Assembly (NCBI RefSeq): GCF_947623445.1
Contig: NC_135240.1
Span: 23,622,001-23,686,000, forward strand
Length of the DNA: 64,000 nucleotides
From: Clavelina lepadiformis
Lineage: Eukaryota > Chordata > Ascidiacea > Aplousobranchia > Clavelinidae
Reading direction: 5' to 3'
Shown piece after piece: positions 36,801 to 49,429 of the stretch (within the stretch, counting starts at the first letter, position 1; every line of letters starts with the position of its first letter). The notes under the pieces are model-generated. The model saw only the letters and a list, made by a program, of their open reading frames with translations, was not told the DNA's origin and did no database searches. The translations under genes were made by a program, and so were the position numbers.

Positions 36801-39800
36801 GGCTCTATTCATATTGACAATGATACAAACAAGAATACAACATGTTTAAAGGGGATTTTAAACGGGAACTGGCGTGAACTCCCATACCCGAATTATAACT
36901 GTGATTAGCTATTGACTTATATAAAATATCTATAGCAAAGTCGTTTCCCCATTATTCCAAGTTTAGTAAACGGCTACTGCCACTTTCTCCTCGAAATTTA
37001 CGTCTTATATTTCTGAGTCTTATGTTCCTGAATAACGGTCTTTTCGATCTTAACTATAAACGAATAAAATTAGAAGTCTAAATGTTCGCACATCTGTACG
37101 ATTCGTTTTAATTTTTTTAGGCGCTAGGGATTATTGCCAAAAACCAGTTAAGTCGCTGTTCGACTTTTTATCAACTTTTTAACTCAGCAAGAAAACCGGC
37201 TCACCTTCTGACGCAATACCGGCTCAGCGGTTTTAAAATTTGTAACACATCACTGCTCACGCGATGACGCAACATCCAGCGATTTCGCAACACTGGGCGA
37301 TTTCGCAATCTTGAACAGACGCTTCTAGAACAGCGTAGAAAATCGAAGAGCTGCGATAAAATTGAAACCTTGAACGAAACGATTTGGCATATTACCACAG
37401 GGACAACGATTTCAAAATGCTTGGAAACCATAAGAACTTCAACACCAACAGATGTAATTGCAGGAGATGTGTGTTTAACCTTTTTACCAAAGCGTACGTC
37501 TTGAAAAGATATACCAAATTAGCAGTACTATACTGGTTAGCTACTACGAAAGCATTCACTTTGTCACAGGGTCATCGATATAAATCCGATGTATAGGCTA
37601 TAATTTTACTTTTCGCTTTTCGACCTTGATCATCATATTAAGCACGATTACTTACTTCGTTTACGTTTTTCGCAGTAACAAGGCAATTATTTGTAGTGTC
37701 AATATTTAAACCACCTACGATTGCGGAAAAATATTTCCCCGAAAATATAGTCCCCGTCTGAACAAGACTTCGTTACGGAAATTTACAACTTTTAGTTAAT
37801 AATTAAACCGAATCTCTCGTAGTAGTTAGTGTAATGCATATTGTCACCTTTAGTTGAGAAGTCTCAATCAAAAAATAAAAAAACTTGATAGATAGTAAGA
37901 AAGTATCAAGATATTTGTAGTAAACTTAAAAACCCTCGGTTTGAACTTACAGTAAAGAAAAGATGTTTTCATATCCTTTAAAGTTCCGGATGTATGCGTT
38001 TGCAAACGATTACCCTTTTCCAAAAATAGTAAATGTAAACAAAGTGTTGGTGGTTGAAAGATTGCAGTGTAGGTTTACATTTAGCGGCAACCAATGCATT
38101 AAAGTTTGAATTCTTGAATTTTCCGGTATTTTCCCGTTATTTTACCACGACGGGAAATAAAAACTTTTGACTTATTCGTGAAAAGGTACTTCACCGGGGT
38201 AATTGAAAAGCAATTTTACTGGCTGATCCGGTTTCCTCAAGTTGACGTTAACCGTAGCACAACAGCAAAGAAGTGCTTGCACATTTTCATTTTCAAACCA
38301 ACACGTAATTTTCCGGCATTACTGGATATTGCAATTTTACAGCTTCCTTACACATTTTAGAAGCCATTGTCTTCGCTATCTAAATGTCGCTAAATGTCCG
38401 CGCAGTTGTACTACATGAAGTACATACTGCACAAATTACAGATAAATAATACATTTTTCATTAACTTCAGCAGATTAATCCAAAAAAACAAGTCCACTTA
38501 GCTTTGGTTACCGCTACAGGCAAGTCTAAACCTGCCCTCAGCTGTTCAGAATTGATAAAAAGCGAGCGTCTTGACTGTTTCGAAACACCCTTTGTTACAT
38601 CACCCTTCTGACAAAACGAGGTTACCTTAGTTCACCAACTCGGCCGCCTGTTTGACACGGGTTCAAAAATTTGGTAAGAAAACCTGAAACCAGTGAAGCA
38701 AAGTCCCGGTTAAGTCTAAATTTAGCCTGAGTTTACTCCCTTCCACCACGAAAGATTTATCTTTTATGATAATCTTTCTGACAGATGAGAAAGGTGGAGT
38801 GATAAAAGTATTTCATTAAAATCGCTTAAAAGTAAAAACATATGTATATCGTACACAAAAGGAGAGAATTTAATATTACGAAATAGCCTTTCGTATAAAC
38901 CCTTTACGAACCTTACGCAAGAAAGTTCACGTAGCGTGAAACTCGTGACCTAAAACAAACTTGGTTTGTAGGATTGTAGCTCGTCTCGTCACTTCGTATT
39001 ACGTGTCATCAATTACGCAATCGCCTGACATTATTTCCGGTGCCATTGAATACTGATTTCATGGCAACCCAACACAGTTAAAAAATGCAATAATTATATA
39101 ATGTGCATGAATAAGCAGGGATATGTGGCACATTTCAACGAACTATAGTTCCCATTATGAAGACGTCCAAATTGTATTATACAGGGTTGCATCACCCCAT
39201 GTGGCCTATTGAGCGTGCACATTCTGTAACCGTTACATCATTCTTTCCATTCAAAATGGTTTCGTTTTGATTTGTTGCCTAATAAAACCGCACTCTGTGT
39301 CGTCATGGCAGTTTTCGATTTTTGTGGCTTTGCAGATGGTTGATGTGAATCAAGATGGAAAGCTTGATCTCCTAACCACCACTTGGAGTCAAAGTGGTAA
39401 GCCTGGCGCTGTATTGGCCTATGAGGTACCGGATGGCGACTGGACCACAGCAACCTGGCCAAAGTACGCTACATCAGTTACGCCTTGCTGCGTGAGGCCC
39501 AAATTTATATATTTCCGTTTTGATTAATAAAAACATGTAACATCGTTTCTTGAAACCAGACACATCATTCAAGACGGTTATAAATCTTTCCTCATAGCTG
39601 GCTCTGGCTCGCCTGGATCTGCTAATATTTTCTGGCCGTCACGTGACATGGAAGAGGACAGGTTGTGAGTGAAAACTTTTCCATTTCGTATAGGCTGAAT
39701 GTGTAATGATGACACGCGACAGTGAAGTGGGTTACTCACCCGATGTCACCTTATTGTAGGAAGCCTTATATCATGGTATCAGGTGATGACGATGGTAATG

Positions 39801-40148
39801 CCTACGTACTAACCGCCAACTCCGAAGATTCTTCTGATTGGTCGTACACTCAAACCACAGTAAGATATTCAAAAATTTCGCAAGTTTTATAAAATCCAGA
39901 TAATTTAAAGATTTTATTCCCTTTTTGAATATACGCAGGAAAAGGTTACAAGTATAGCTATACAACAAGGAAAAATTGCTTTTGAAACTTTTAATTAACC
40001 ATATAAAACTTTTCAATTATAGATTTACAAGGACAATGGCACCATCGGAGGTATCGGAATAGCCGATGTGGACGGAGACGGATACACGGAAATTTTCATT
40101 CCGGCTTACACCGTGAAAAAGATTGCTGTCATGAGTTACAAATTCTAA
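30890..40148 (+). CDS. secreted FG-GAP/VCBS-repeat protein, copy A
   Basis: Ten exons encode about 434 residues: 30890-31092, 31475-31599, 31857-31973, 32270-32392, 32541-32715, 32988-33090, 39336-39463, 39560-39664, 39760-39859 and 40023-40148. Residues 1-19 are a signal peptide (MTNFGYLLLLLISPVALGA); the mature start VVNPTPKLLYE is shared with copy B. Calcium-binding FG-GAP/VCBS loops appear as DMNNDGYKDAI, DVNQDGKLDLL and DVDGDGYTEIF, and GSGSPGSANIFWPS and VSGDDDGNAYVLTA also recur in the paralogue. These suggest a secreted beta-propeller. No transmembrane segment follows, so it is not an integrin. Function and substrate are unknown. Intron 6 is 6.2 kb and contains a DDIT4-like gene on the other strand. 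AATAAA is at 40183-40188. Exon borders are phase-checked and mirror copy B exactly. Confidence 0.88.
34399..35240 (-). CDS. DDIT4L: DDIT4/REDD1-like mTORC1 inhibitor, nested in an intron
   Basis: REDD proteins are stress-induced inhibitors of mTORC1 acting through TSC2. Three exons give about 188 residues: 35213-35240, 35018-35110 and 34399-34844, all in phase. The C-terminal domain is characteristic. CPQLTRQVAEEIARISREEP followed by GGMNACRLFV corresponds to the family block ...LLHLAAREPCGLRGALLDV. FEVYVYLFPSTSLLSRLQSM matches the strand-helix unit. NVTLSPDFILVKKKLFRS matches LSTGFRVIKKKLYSS. The N-terminal half is much shorter than in vertebrates (232 and 193 residues for DDIT4 and DDIT4L) and lacks the serine-rich stretch. 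The start at 35240 could instead be the in-frame ATG at 35222. It lies wholly inside intron 6 of the first FG-GAP gene, antisense to it. DDIT4 and DDIT4L cannot be separated here. Confidence 0.88.
35245..39335. other. rest of FG-GAP copy A intron 6
   Basis: Besides the hairpin at 36554-36588, nothing coding is supported. The first few hundred bases must hold the promoter of the DDIT4-like gene. At 37200-37320 there are short CG-containing repeats (GCGATTTCGCAA twice). A frame at 35411-35797 is open for 128 codons but has no splice partners or family resemblance. Confidence 0.45.
36554..36588. repeat. perfect 13-bp hairpin
   Basis: TCTTGCATGAGAT at 36554-36566 is followed, after a nine-base loop, by its exact reverse complement at 36576-36588. 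It lies in intron 6 of FG-GAP copy A, about 1.3 kb upstream of the DDIT4-like start. The stem is too short for a usual microRNA precursor. Confidence 0.6.
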
Positions 40149-40188
40149 ATAACTCAATGTGCATTGTAGCACGTACAGCCGAAATAAA

Positions 40189-43100
40189 GCGCTAAATGAA
40201 ACTTGTGTGACCAGGCTATATGTGGCGGGATATAGTATCTTGTTCTACACCCATGTCGGAAACCTATTACATGTATATAGCGCGTGTCGATTCTCACGTA
40301 TAAACGGTCATCGCGATGATATTGCAAACAAAGCCACGTAAGCCTTACAACAAGCCGCCTTACATTTGTCTTTCATAAAAAACAAACACATCGCACTTGT
40401 TTTTTACGACCTTACACAATTCAACAACACAACTTCTGAGAAATGTTCGTGGTCAATTTATAGGTGTGTCAAAAAAAGATTACATCGAAAGGAGCTGAAA
40501 CGATGTGATACACAAGGTCTGCTATATTTTTTTAAGTTTTTCATTTCTTAAATGCCACTTTGCGAAAGCACTATTTAGCTATAATGCATTGTGGAAGGCA
40601 TCCATCCACAAAATGTCAGTTGTTGGAATCGCGTATCAGCGATCGATTTACCGACTTCCGCACAAATATGAAGTCAGTCATCGATTTTTAGGATTTTGAT
40701 CATCAATGCAAATTCAGAATAAAACAACAAAATAATTAATCTTCCATAGAAATCTCTTCCTCCGTGCTACACATCCGTGCACTAAATAGATGTTTTTAAC
40801 ATCGTTTTGAATTTTTACGAGAAAACATTCTTACCTATACCGAGAGGTGTTGACTTTTTATTGGAGCTATGCCGTAAAGCTTTGTCTACATCTAAGTAAA
40901 CTCACAAGTTATATAGGTTAATTTTAAGTTGGTCACAAAAAGAGTTCGAATGCGCTGGCAAAAAATTATCAGCTAACTACTATACCATTTCTGAAATCAA
41001 TACAGCCATTCCATTTGTCACGTACAAACTTTTTTAAATACGGGAACGCGTAAATACATACCTATACCGGAATAATCTTTTAGTACACAAAAAATAGCAG
41101 TGCAAAAACTATATAATTTGTCAATATACTTTCGACACGTTACGATAATTTTGATTGTGTGGGTTAGTTTTTGCGTTATAGCATTAAAAAAACTTACCAA
41201 ACACTCTCGTTTGAGTTCTTGTTACCGAGTTAAGATTTTTCACGCCTTGAAATAATGTAGTGACCATAAGTTAAAAAAGGCATTTTGACATATATATGGA
41301 TGCGGTTGAACGTGCGCGGCTAACATTTTGATTTTAGTTTAATAAACTTTACGTTTTTGAAATCATTCAAAAGATTATTCGTGCTTTGAAAGACTCAATT
41401 AATTGGCTTTGGTGCTTTCAAACTGACGCTACTTACACGGTAGCCTGCATTGTTTCCAGTGATACCAAAACCTGTAGCGGACTATACGTGGCTCACAAAC
41501 GTGCTTATGATTCTTTAAAGCACTTAACTATACATTTCTAGAAACTCTTAAGCGTTTTAAAGTTGCCGATTGCCTGTTCTAGTTCCAAGTATGCCCTTGA
41601 ATTTCGTATCATAAGATTCTGCAAAGAATTAGTGGAGAAAAGGGGATAACACTCCACTTGTACTATCTGCCTACTGTGTATAACGTAGTGTACTATGACT
41701 GTGAGTGTTCTTTGATGTAGCAGGCTGATGCAATGCATAGTCATGGCAAATAGCTTTTCTGAATACACATTAATAGAGTTTCCGGTCAGAAGGTTTACAT
41801 GACGTAACGACGTTGTGTAAATTACGTAACATCCTTTACACGAAACCGACATTGCTTTACTATAACGTAAAACATTACATGACATCCGATTGTTGTAAAG
41901 TCACATGCAAAGTCACGTGTATGTCATATAGTATAATTAATTATATGTATGTATATAATTTATGTTACTTCACGCGCACTTTTATTTTGCAAGTCATAAG
42001 GATATAAAAAAAGTTTTTTGTGAAGTTAAGCGCAGAAAATTATTCTTTTCAAACCCGTTGATTTAAAGCAACAACCCGTTGGTTATAATCTCACAAAACC
42101 GTTCAAAACTCACAACACAATTTAGCAGAAAAGTTATGCGTTTATCTTGTACCAAGAAATTCTTTATTAATATGGTTTAACTATTTCGGAAAAACATTAA
42201 ATTTAAGCATATAGCACACACATTTGATAAAAATAATTAATTTCCAAGATAATTTTATTTCATACATTGTTTATCTTTATTGGTACATACGTTTTACCCA
42301 GTATTAACTAGCTATCGTACGCGATGGTTGTTTTATTATTGCAATTACATGAGTCATTAACATTTCATGGCAATTATTTCACTCGGATTACGTGAAGCAG
42401 TTAATAAACACGCTTTGGTTATTAAAATGTATGGTCGAATATACGCGGAGATATTACGCACCATTGGACAATGAACGCTATAAGTGTCTTCTGTGTGTTT
42501 CGCAATAGCGACAAACCTATAGCCCAAAGCAATTATTGGCTTAATTTGTGCCAAATTTGGCTATCAGCGAAGCTAACATGACTTTTTCTGTGTTTCTTTG
42601 TTATATTTGAACGCTTCTGACAAAGCTGTTTACGCTTATCCAAGCTATACTGTTTATGCTAGAGGGTGCGTTTTGCAAAAGTATATAGATTACATTTGCT
42701 GAAAACAACATTATCCAGACTTGAATTTGCCTTTGGCCATTCTACGATGACTTTTGTTATCTGATAAACTCAGCAAGGAGCGCTGACCTCAGCAAAAATT
42801 CATTATTTGTGGAGGGTTCAAGCCCGTTCGGTAGCCAAAAGGCAAAAACATTGGCCAAAACGTTGCAGTTATACCTTGCTCCTGGAAAGGGTTAATTCGC
42901 GCAGTGAAACTGCTATAACGGCGACTGTGCATCAGCAAAAACCGGCGAATAACAACTAGCTTGTAGAATTGTCAAGCCAAATTACGCAAACGCTGTTTAT
43001 TTGACAAATGAAATCGTTCAGAGATTGCACGAATGAAATGAGTTTATTGATTGTGTTATCCTGATCGATTAACCCTGTATTATGCCAACAACACCTGCTG

Positions 43101-44600
43101 GAAGTGTCGGGCGGTTTGGCCTGAGCAGCAGTATTACAGTAATTGCCATATAACCGTATGAGTAATTCGCTTTTCAGCAACTGGTAATTTTCTTCACTTT
43201 TGAAGCTATCAAGTCCGGACAAGCTAAGCGACTAAGCGTGTCGCAACAGTTTTTCATTTGAGCCAGCACTTGGCCGAAGAGAGAAACTTATTTTACTGGA
43301 ACAAAATGGCGATGTTACTCACACTTTACTATAATGGTTAATAGCCAACTTAACGTAAGGGGGGCATATGGGGTGACAGTGTTTTTTCACTTGATAAACA
43401 ACATGGTTGGGGCGTGTCCGGCTCGTGTGAGAGTCCGACCGGTGACGTGATGGAACCGGGAAAGCAACGTTTCTAATGAACATTTTCCGCGACAGCAAAT
43501 ACCATTATTTCGTTCTTGTGCATAACCGATTTTCTTGGCGATAGAGCTTGGGATATGTAAACTTTTTCACTAAGCTTCACGTGTTTATTACATTTTTTGG
43601 CAACAGTCCTAACACAAGCAATCATACTTGAGTGGTTTACCGGAAATTACACAGTCAAATTGTACAGAAATACTTTGGCACACTATTAAATAAGATATTT
43701 CGAGAACTGCACAAGAACAGTTTTTTTGGTTTGGTTTGACTTTATCAAGTCGCTGTAATTGGGGTTTGCTTCCCTAAAAAATGACAAAGTGTTTCAAAAT
43801 TAAACAATATTTGCCTATCTGGTGTAAACCACAACAAAATATGTTTTATTGCGCAAGTTTGGGGAGAAATGCCCATCAGCACCAACGTAATTACCGCTTA
43901 AAACGTGTTGCAAAATATTACACCGCAGCATAAGCGTCAACAGCTGTTCAATATTTTATTACCTCATTGTAAACATTCTGTATTTTTCCATTTCGTTTAC
44001 ATTGTGATGGCGTGATGTTTGGTCGATAGAAATGAACGTTTGTTTTACGCTTTGCTGACATCTTGCGGTACAGATATAAGTCACGTTATGGTCAAGAAGC
44101 AGGTCAGTTTAACTTTAAAATAGAACCAGCGATGACGAAGTATAAAAAATTATGCATTAAAAACACTGTAACCCATAAAATATTGAAAATATAAGGTCAC
44201 TTGTTCGATCATAACTTGCTGACTTGATAAAAACCTTTTTCTTATATAACCTCCAGCCGTAATACATCTTAATATAGGGCCGTGCTTTTGTCAATACAGA
44301 TGTTGCCATAAGAAATTGTTCAATAATTATATAACATGAAGTCGAGCCGTGGGAGAACAGAAGCTGCAAAAAACATCCCACCTTTCAAAAGCTTATGTCT
44401 TTGGTAATTTAGACTGTAAAGCTGTTACTTGCCGTTATAGCAAGCCGCAGTTTTTAGCTTTGCGAGTTAAGGCTGATTCTGTAATTGTACCTTGAAAACT
44501 TGAATCGTACATCGACTGACAAGATTTTGGTCTAGGACAAAACAAAATTTAGTTGTTTTTGAAAGAAATTTGTTCGCCCAACAGTAACAATGTTTTTCTT
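40189..44600. other. intergenic region between the two FG-GAP genes
   Basis: 4.4 kb with no supported exon. Open frames are short and scattered. A small direct repeat (AACCCGTTG) occurs twice at about 42053-42081. I saw no transposon ends with target-site duplications and no remnant of a third FG-GAP copy. Confidence 0.5.
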
Positions 44601-44628
44601 GATTCAATAGAACCAAATATTCTGCGAA

Positions 44629-47388
44629 ATGAACTTTATAACATACTTGCAATTCGGATTCGGATGTTTACTAACGATTTACTCTTTCGCTGTTGAAGCA
44701 GCGGTTGTAAATCCAACTCCGAAATTTATGTACGATTTACCGTTAGATTTTAATCCGGCGTTTTGCAGTATTCTTAAAAATACCCAGGCAAGTGAAAACA
44801 GTGGAATTCCTGTAAACGACGTAGGCGTGTCGGCCTTCACCGGTGATATGTAAGTTATTTAATGAAAAGAAGTTAATCTTCTTATTTGATGATTTTCTTT
44901 ATGTGACACCGTCAGATGACTCACGTTCAAGAGCAAACATGTTTACAACATTTTTTAAACATTATATGTTTTTTTTTTGCAAGAAAAGCTTTGCCTTTAA
45001 ACTACACGCAAATTATATAAAAATAATCAAGAAAGCAGAAATGGTTTCTATAATATGAGTGGACCCAGAATGCATATTGACCTCAAAACGCCAGTACTTC
45101 ATGCGCTGCGTAGTATACGACGACCGACCTGTGTACTTACCGAAAACTTATTTAAACGAACAATGATTTTGCGCAGAAATGTCAAGGATGGCGTCTACAG
45201 CGTAAACAACGTGAACGATTACCTTCTTCAAACCAGTTTTTCATCAGATCTACTTACGGACCAACTAGTTTGGCCAAACGAAGTTAACCAAGTTCCAGGT
45301 AAATTGCTAATTTTGAAAACCTTCTTTTGTAAACAAACGTAGCTTCAATGTACCATTTCGCGTAATATGCGATTTCGACTTATAAATTTGCAGTTATGAC
45401 AACAAATATTACACTTACTGGGTTATTTATTACTAGAACGTTTAGTGATATAACTTTACGTCTTAGTAAGATGAATTCATAAACCGCAACTGTTTTAAAA
45501 ATGAATTAATTAGCTGTGACGTTAACGCGATTAACTTAATAGTTTTTACTTTCTACATCAAGATGGTGTTTTCGATTTCCGTGTTTTTACCGTCGCAAGC
45601 GGATTCTTCCTACCCGGAAAAGACAATGGATCAATCGCCCTTATTGACGTCACTGACAAATCAAATCCTGGTATTATATACAGCTGCATATTAACCCTTT
45701 TAGTAGGTTATAGTTTTCACATCATCATCGGACCGTTACAATTCAAATTTTACCCATCCGTATTAATATTCAGATATGGTCCTTATCACACCAAACGACG
45801 ATGACAAAGTTTGGTTCTATCATCGTGTTTTATGGCAAGACATGGACAAAGACGGTCATTTGGACGCAGTTACTGCAAGAGCATACGGAAATGGAGGTTA
45901 ACTGGAACTTTGAAAAGCAGACTTTCAATGCCATGTACCTACTTGGCTCTGTCAACAGTGTATATACTAGATCCTTTCTGTTGTTACAGCTGTCGCTACT
46001 GAATCCCAACTGGTTTGGCTGAAAAACCCAGGTTTAAAACAACTTACTTCCTCCTGGAAACTTCACGTTATTCACGAAGGCACTGAAGATATTGCCTTCC
46101 GTATCCATAACTTGCCTCTGGAGGATGGTACGATGACTCCTGTGATTATCAGCGCTGGCTTTTGGAGGTATTTAACCAGATGAAAAGAAAGAAAGTCATC
46201 TTAAACAATTTATAAATTAGATTGTAGATGAACACTTAATAAAATGAATTATTGGAAACGCCTTCACTGAATGCCTCTTACAGCAATGAATTTGGTCTAA
46301 CCTGGAGTGCCACAAACGACTGGTTAGATGCAAGCTCAATACGCCACCTGGCGATAGACAATTACGGCTGGTACTTCGATTTGCAAGTGAGTCATTAATT
46401 GCGTTTGACACCAGCGGATTGATGACAAAAAACACACAAAGGTTACTGTTATACTGCATTGAAAATTTTTTAGATTGTTGATCTTAACATGGATGGTCGA
46501 CTGGATGTTCTTTGCACAACTTGGAGTCAGCTCGGAAGTCCGGGAGCTTTGCTGGCGTACGAAATACCTGACGACTGGCAGAACCAACAGTGGACGAGGT
46601 GAAAACGACAATATTTTAAGTTAATTAGGAGTCATTATTTGTTGCGTTGCTTTACAGTTATTTTGTTGGTTGGTTAATTGTTGTTTGTTTCACACAAAAA
46701 CTTGTTCTTGCGTATTTTTAGATATTTTAGCTGTTCATCATCGGCTATGTCCACTTTTCAAATACTGTATATAAGAATAAATTTTAATATGGTTTATTTC
46801 AGGCACCTTTTGCAAGATGGTTACAAATCGTTTATATTCCCCGGTTCCGGTTCACCTGGCACGGCCACAGCGTTTTGGCCTGTCGCCGATATGGAACCAG
46901 CTGGCGTGTAAGTCAGATGACCGCGCCACGTTTCTTTTTAATCCTTCAAAGAAACTTGATTTTGTTTAAAACTCTGCAGAAAACCCTACATAATGCTCAC
47001 CGGTGACGATGACGGACAAGCCTGGGTTTTAACTGCTGATTCAGAAGAACAAACCAAGTGGTCTTACAGTGCCACAGTTGTGAGAATAAATATAGGCTGT
47101 TATGTATTTAAATGGAGCTTTGTAAGGTGTCGTAACAAAAACAAAAGCGTATGTAGCAACAAAAATTCTTTTTTTCTTAATGTCGATGAGTATTACTGTG
47201 AAAAAGTTTTAACTTGTGTTTTTGTATGACGCTTCAAAAAGTTTACGTTTTGTTGAAAGATCTACACCCAAAGAAAAGGCACAGTGGGAGCGATAGCCGT
47301 GGGAGACGCGGACGGTGACGGATATGCGGAAGTGTTTCTTCCGTCTTACGAGGAAAAGTTCATCCGCGTGATGACGTATCTTCAGTAA
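44629..47388 (+). CDS. secreted FG-GAP/VCBS-repeat protein, copy B
   Basis: Tandem paralogue of 30890-40148, about 437 residues. Exons are 44629-44849, 45177-45298, 45563-45670, 45774-45896, 45990-46167, 46284-46386, 46474-46598, 46803-46907, 46980-47079 and 47260-47388. Every splice phase equals that of copy A, and several exons have equal length (103, 105 and 100 bases). A signal peptide covers about residues 1-25, followed by VVNPTPKFMYD. Metal-binding loops read DMDKDGHLDAV, DLNMDGRLDVL and DADGDGYAEVF. Shared blocks are WPNEV, IDNYGWYFD, TTWSQ, DGYKSF and GDDDGQAWVLTA. A longer reading of exon 2 from 45055 is open, but the acceptor at 45176 gives the match to copy A. Intron 6 is 87 bases against 6.2 kb in copy A. 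AATAAA is at 47438-47443. The function is unknown. Confidence 0.88.
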
Positions 47389-47465
47389 TATGCTGCGCAA
47401 TGTTCTCAGCCGAAGTTTTCTACGACGTAACGTTTTTAATAAAGCATTGCTGAAAGCGTTATAAG

Positions 47466-48078
47466 TAGGGCAACCAGTTTTTTGACCTAAAAAGTTTAAA
47501 TTTTGACCTTAAAATTTGCAAATTTTGACCTAAAAAGTTTAAATTTTGACCTTATTTTGACCTAAAAAGTTTAAATTTTGACCTTATTTTGAAAAACGCT
47601 ATACTGATAGTCTCTACACTGTCTACAGCAACTTTCTAATCTAAAGCTGCAATTAAAATTGACAAAACGCTTTTCTAGTGTTGACTTTTTTCGTTTCTGC
47701 GTATTAAGATTGACAACTTGCAGTTTCAAATGCAATGCCTTCACATCGTGACGTCACCAGACGCGCTGAAAGGCCTTCCCTCTCTTTGTGGCTTTGGTTC
47801 TAAGTATAATTTGGGGCACTGGAATTGTTTGCGGTACAAGAAATAAGAAAAACGGAAGAATAATATTACAAAATTACAAGTTTAATAGATTTTGACCTAA
47901 AAAGAAGACCTAAAGAAACAATTTGACCGTATTTTGACCTAACGTAACATTTTGACTTTATTTGACCTAATAACTTCTATGCCACACGTCGTACAAAGCT
48001 GAAATTTGTTTTGTGCTTGTTTGATAGCATTCCGAGCAGGTTAAAAAAAATTGACCATATTGACTTTTGGTTGCCCTA
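47466..48078. mobile_element. non-autonomous hAT-like transposon with internal minisatellite
   Basis: The 613-bp element starts TAGGGCAACCA and ends TGGTTGCCCTA, perfect 11-bp terminal inverted repeats. The flanks are a perfect 8-bp duplication, GTTATAAG (47458-47465 and 48079-48086). Both ends are filled with a repeat built on TTTTGACCTAAAAAG. There is no transposase. It landed 23 bases after the AATAAA of FG-GAP copy B. Confidence 0.9.
47483..47592. repeat. minisatellite with TTTTGACCTAAAAAGTTTAA unit
   Basis: Three to four tandem units of about 32 bases alternate GACCTAAAAAG and GACCTTA. Degenerate units recur at 47888-47970, inside the same transposon. Confidence 0.75.
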
Positions 48079-48086
48079 GTTATAAG

Positions 48087-49425
48087 TTGAATAGACCGAT
48101 TCCATTAGTTATTCAGCATTATGATATCAAATCACGAGTTACAAAAAAAGGCAAAAAAGAGTGACCACGTACAAAGTTTATTAATAACGAGCTTACAACT
48201 TTCTAGATCTGTTTTTGTCAACGTAACTTTAAGTTTTTTTCACAAAGCTCATTACGAGTTAAATATAAAATAATTTTCTCTCTCGCGTCTTTTCACTTTA
48301 CACGCTACAGTCCAAAGTCCACAAGTGAAGAAGCTACAAGTATTTAACGCAATCACACCGATGTCTATGTGAGCGCAGAACATTTACGGCGGCAAGCCTC
48401 TGGTTGTGGTGCATTATCACAGAAAGAAAATATGGCCCTTAGTATTAAATTTGATAGATATTCTCAAATTCCTGTACAAAAATACTTTGAAAGGAATTCT
48501 TGAGTGAAATTAAGTTGTCGATGACTAAATATAATGCCAATAGGTTTGCAGCTTTCCCCTACTGAAACAGTGCTTGTGTATTAGTCTTCTATACAAGCTC
48601 CTAGAAAGTTGCGAAACTAAGCAAGAACTTCTATATAATTGCTAAACGTGATAATGCTCACAAAACTCAAGTTAGCGCAACAGTGTTGACGTAAGCATGA
48701 CGGCAATAGAGCCTGCAATATTGTTAAAAGCACGTGATGTTATCACCACGAACACGTCTGGGAAGCAAAGAAAAGTGCTTGCTCTAATTTCCGCGTCATT
48801 CAGTCGTTGCTTAGAGCAATGACTTAACTGCGCTTTTAGAACTAGTTAATGTTCAACTGATTGCTGGCCGTACCTTGCCGCTGTTACTTCCACAAATTCT
48901 TTGCTTAGCAGAGGAAATTGTGTATAGTTATTTATAGTCAAAGGCGGTGATTAGCAAAAGAATAAACCAATACTGTTTTAGCCTAGGAAGTTTTGGATTA
49001 CTGTAGTGCAATGCTCATGGAATTCCTGACGCTGATAACCTACTCAAAAAGAATTAAAACATAAACCTTTGTATAACTATGATGTAGTTGGTAACTTTCA
49101 GTATTATGTATTGTATCAGTATTATATCCTAGAACTATGTAGTTAGACTTTGAGTTGGGCTTTATTTAAAGACTTGAGGCAGACGATGGTTATAAACGAC
49201 AGGAAACTACGTGGTTATTAATTAGTTTCGTAGAATGTTAATCAGCGACAATATTCAAAAAAGTACCCTTTTTATCCCAAGGCCATTTCAGTATCATCTT
49301 TGCCGCAGGAACATGTGTTACTTTGTTAGTTGAAGCGAAAAATTCATTTAATATTTAAAGCATTATCTAACGTTTGTAGGCGAACTGCAGACGGTATAAA
49401 CACAGCAAAAGTACATAAGCTATAC
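48087..49425. other. gene-free region before the acyltransferase gene
   Basis: I see no supported exon, RNA gene or repeat. The acyltransferase promoter should lie near its right end; no TATA box was obvious. Confidence 0.5.
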
Positions 49426-49429
49426 AAAC

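Noticed and set aside
42820-42860. tRNA-like GGTTCAAGCCC sequence
   Set aside because: No matching acceptor stem or anticodon arm could be built around it; other GGTTCAA hits at 38655 and 59169 fail the same way.
45055-45176. Longer reading of FG-GAP copy B exon 2 starting at 45055
   Set aside because: It is open but has no counterpart in copy A; the acceptor GCGCAG at 45171-45176 gives a clean paralogue match.
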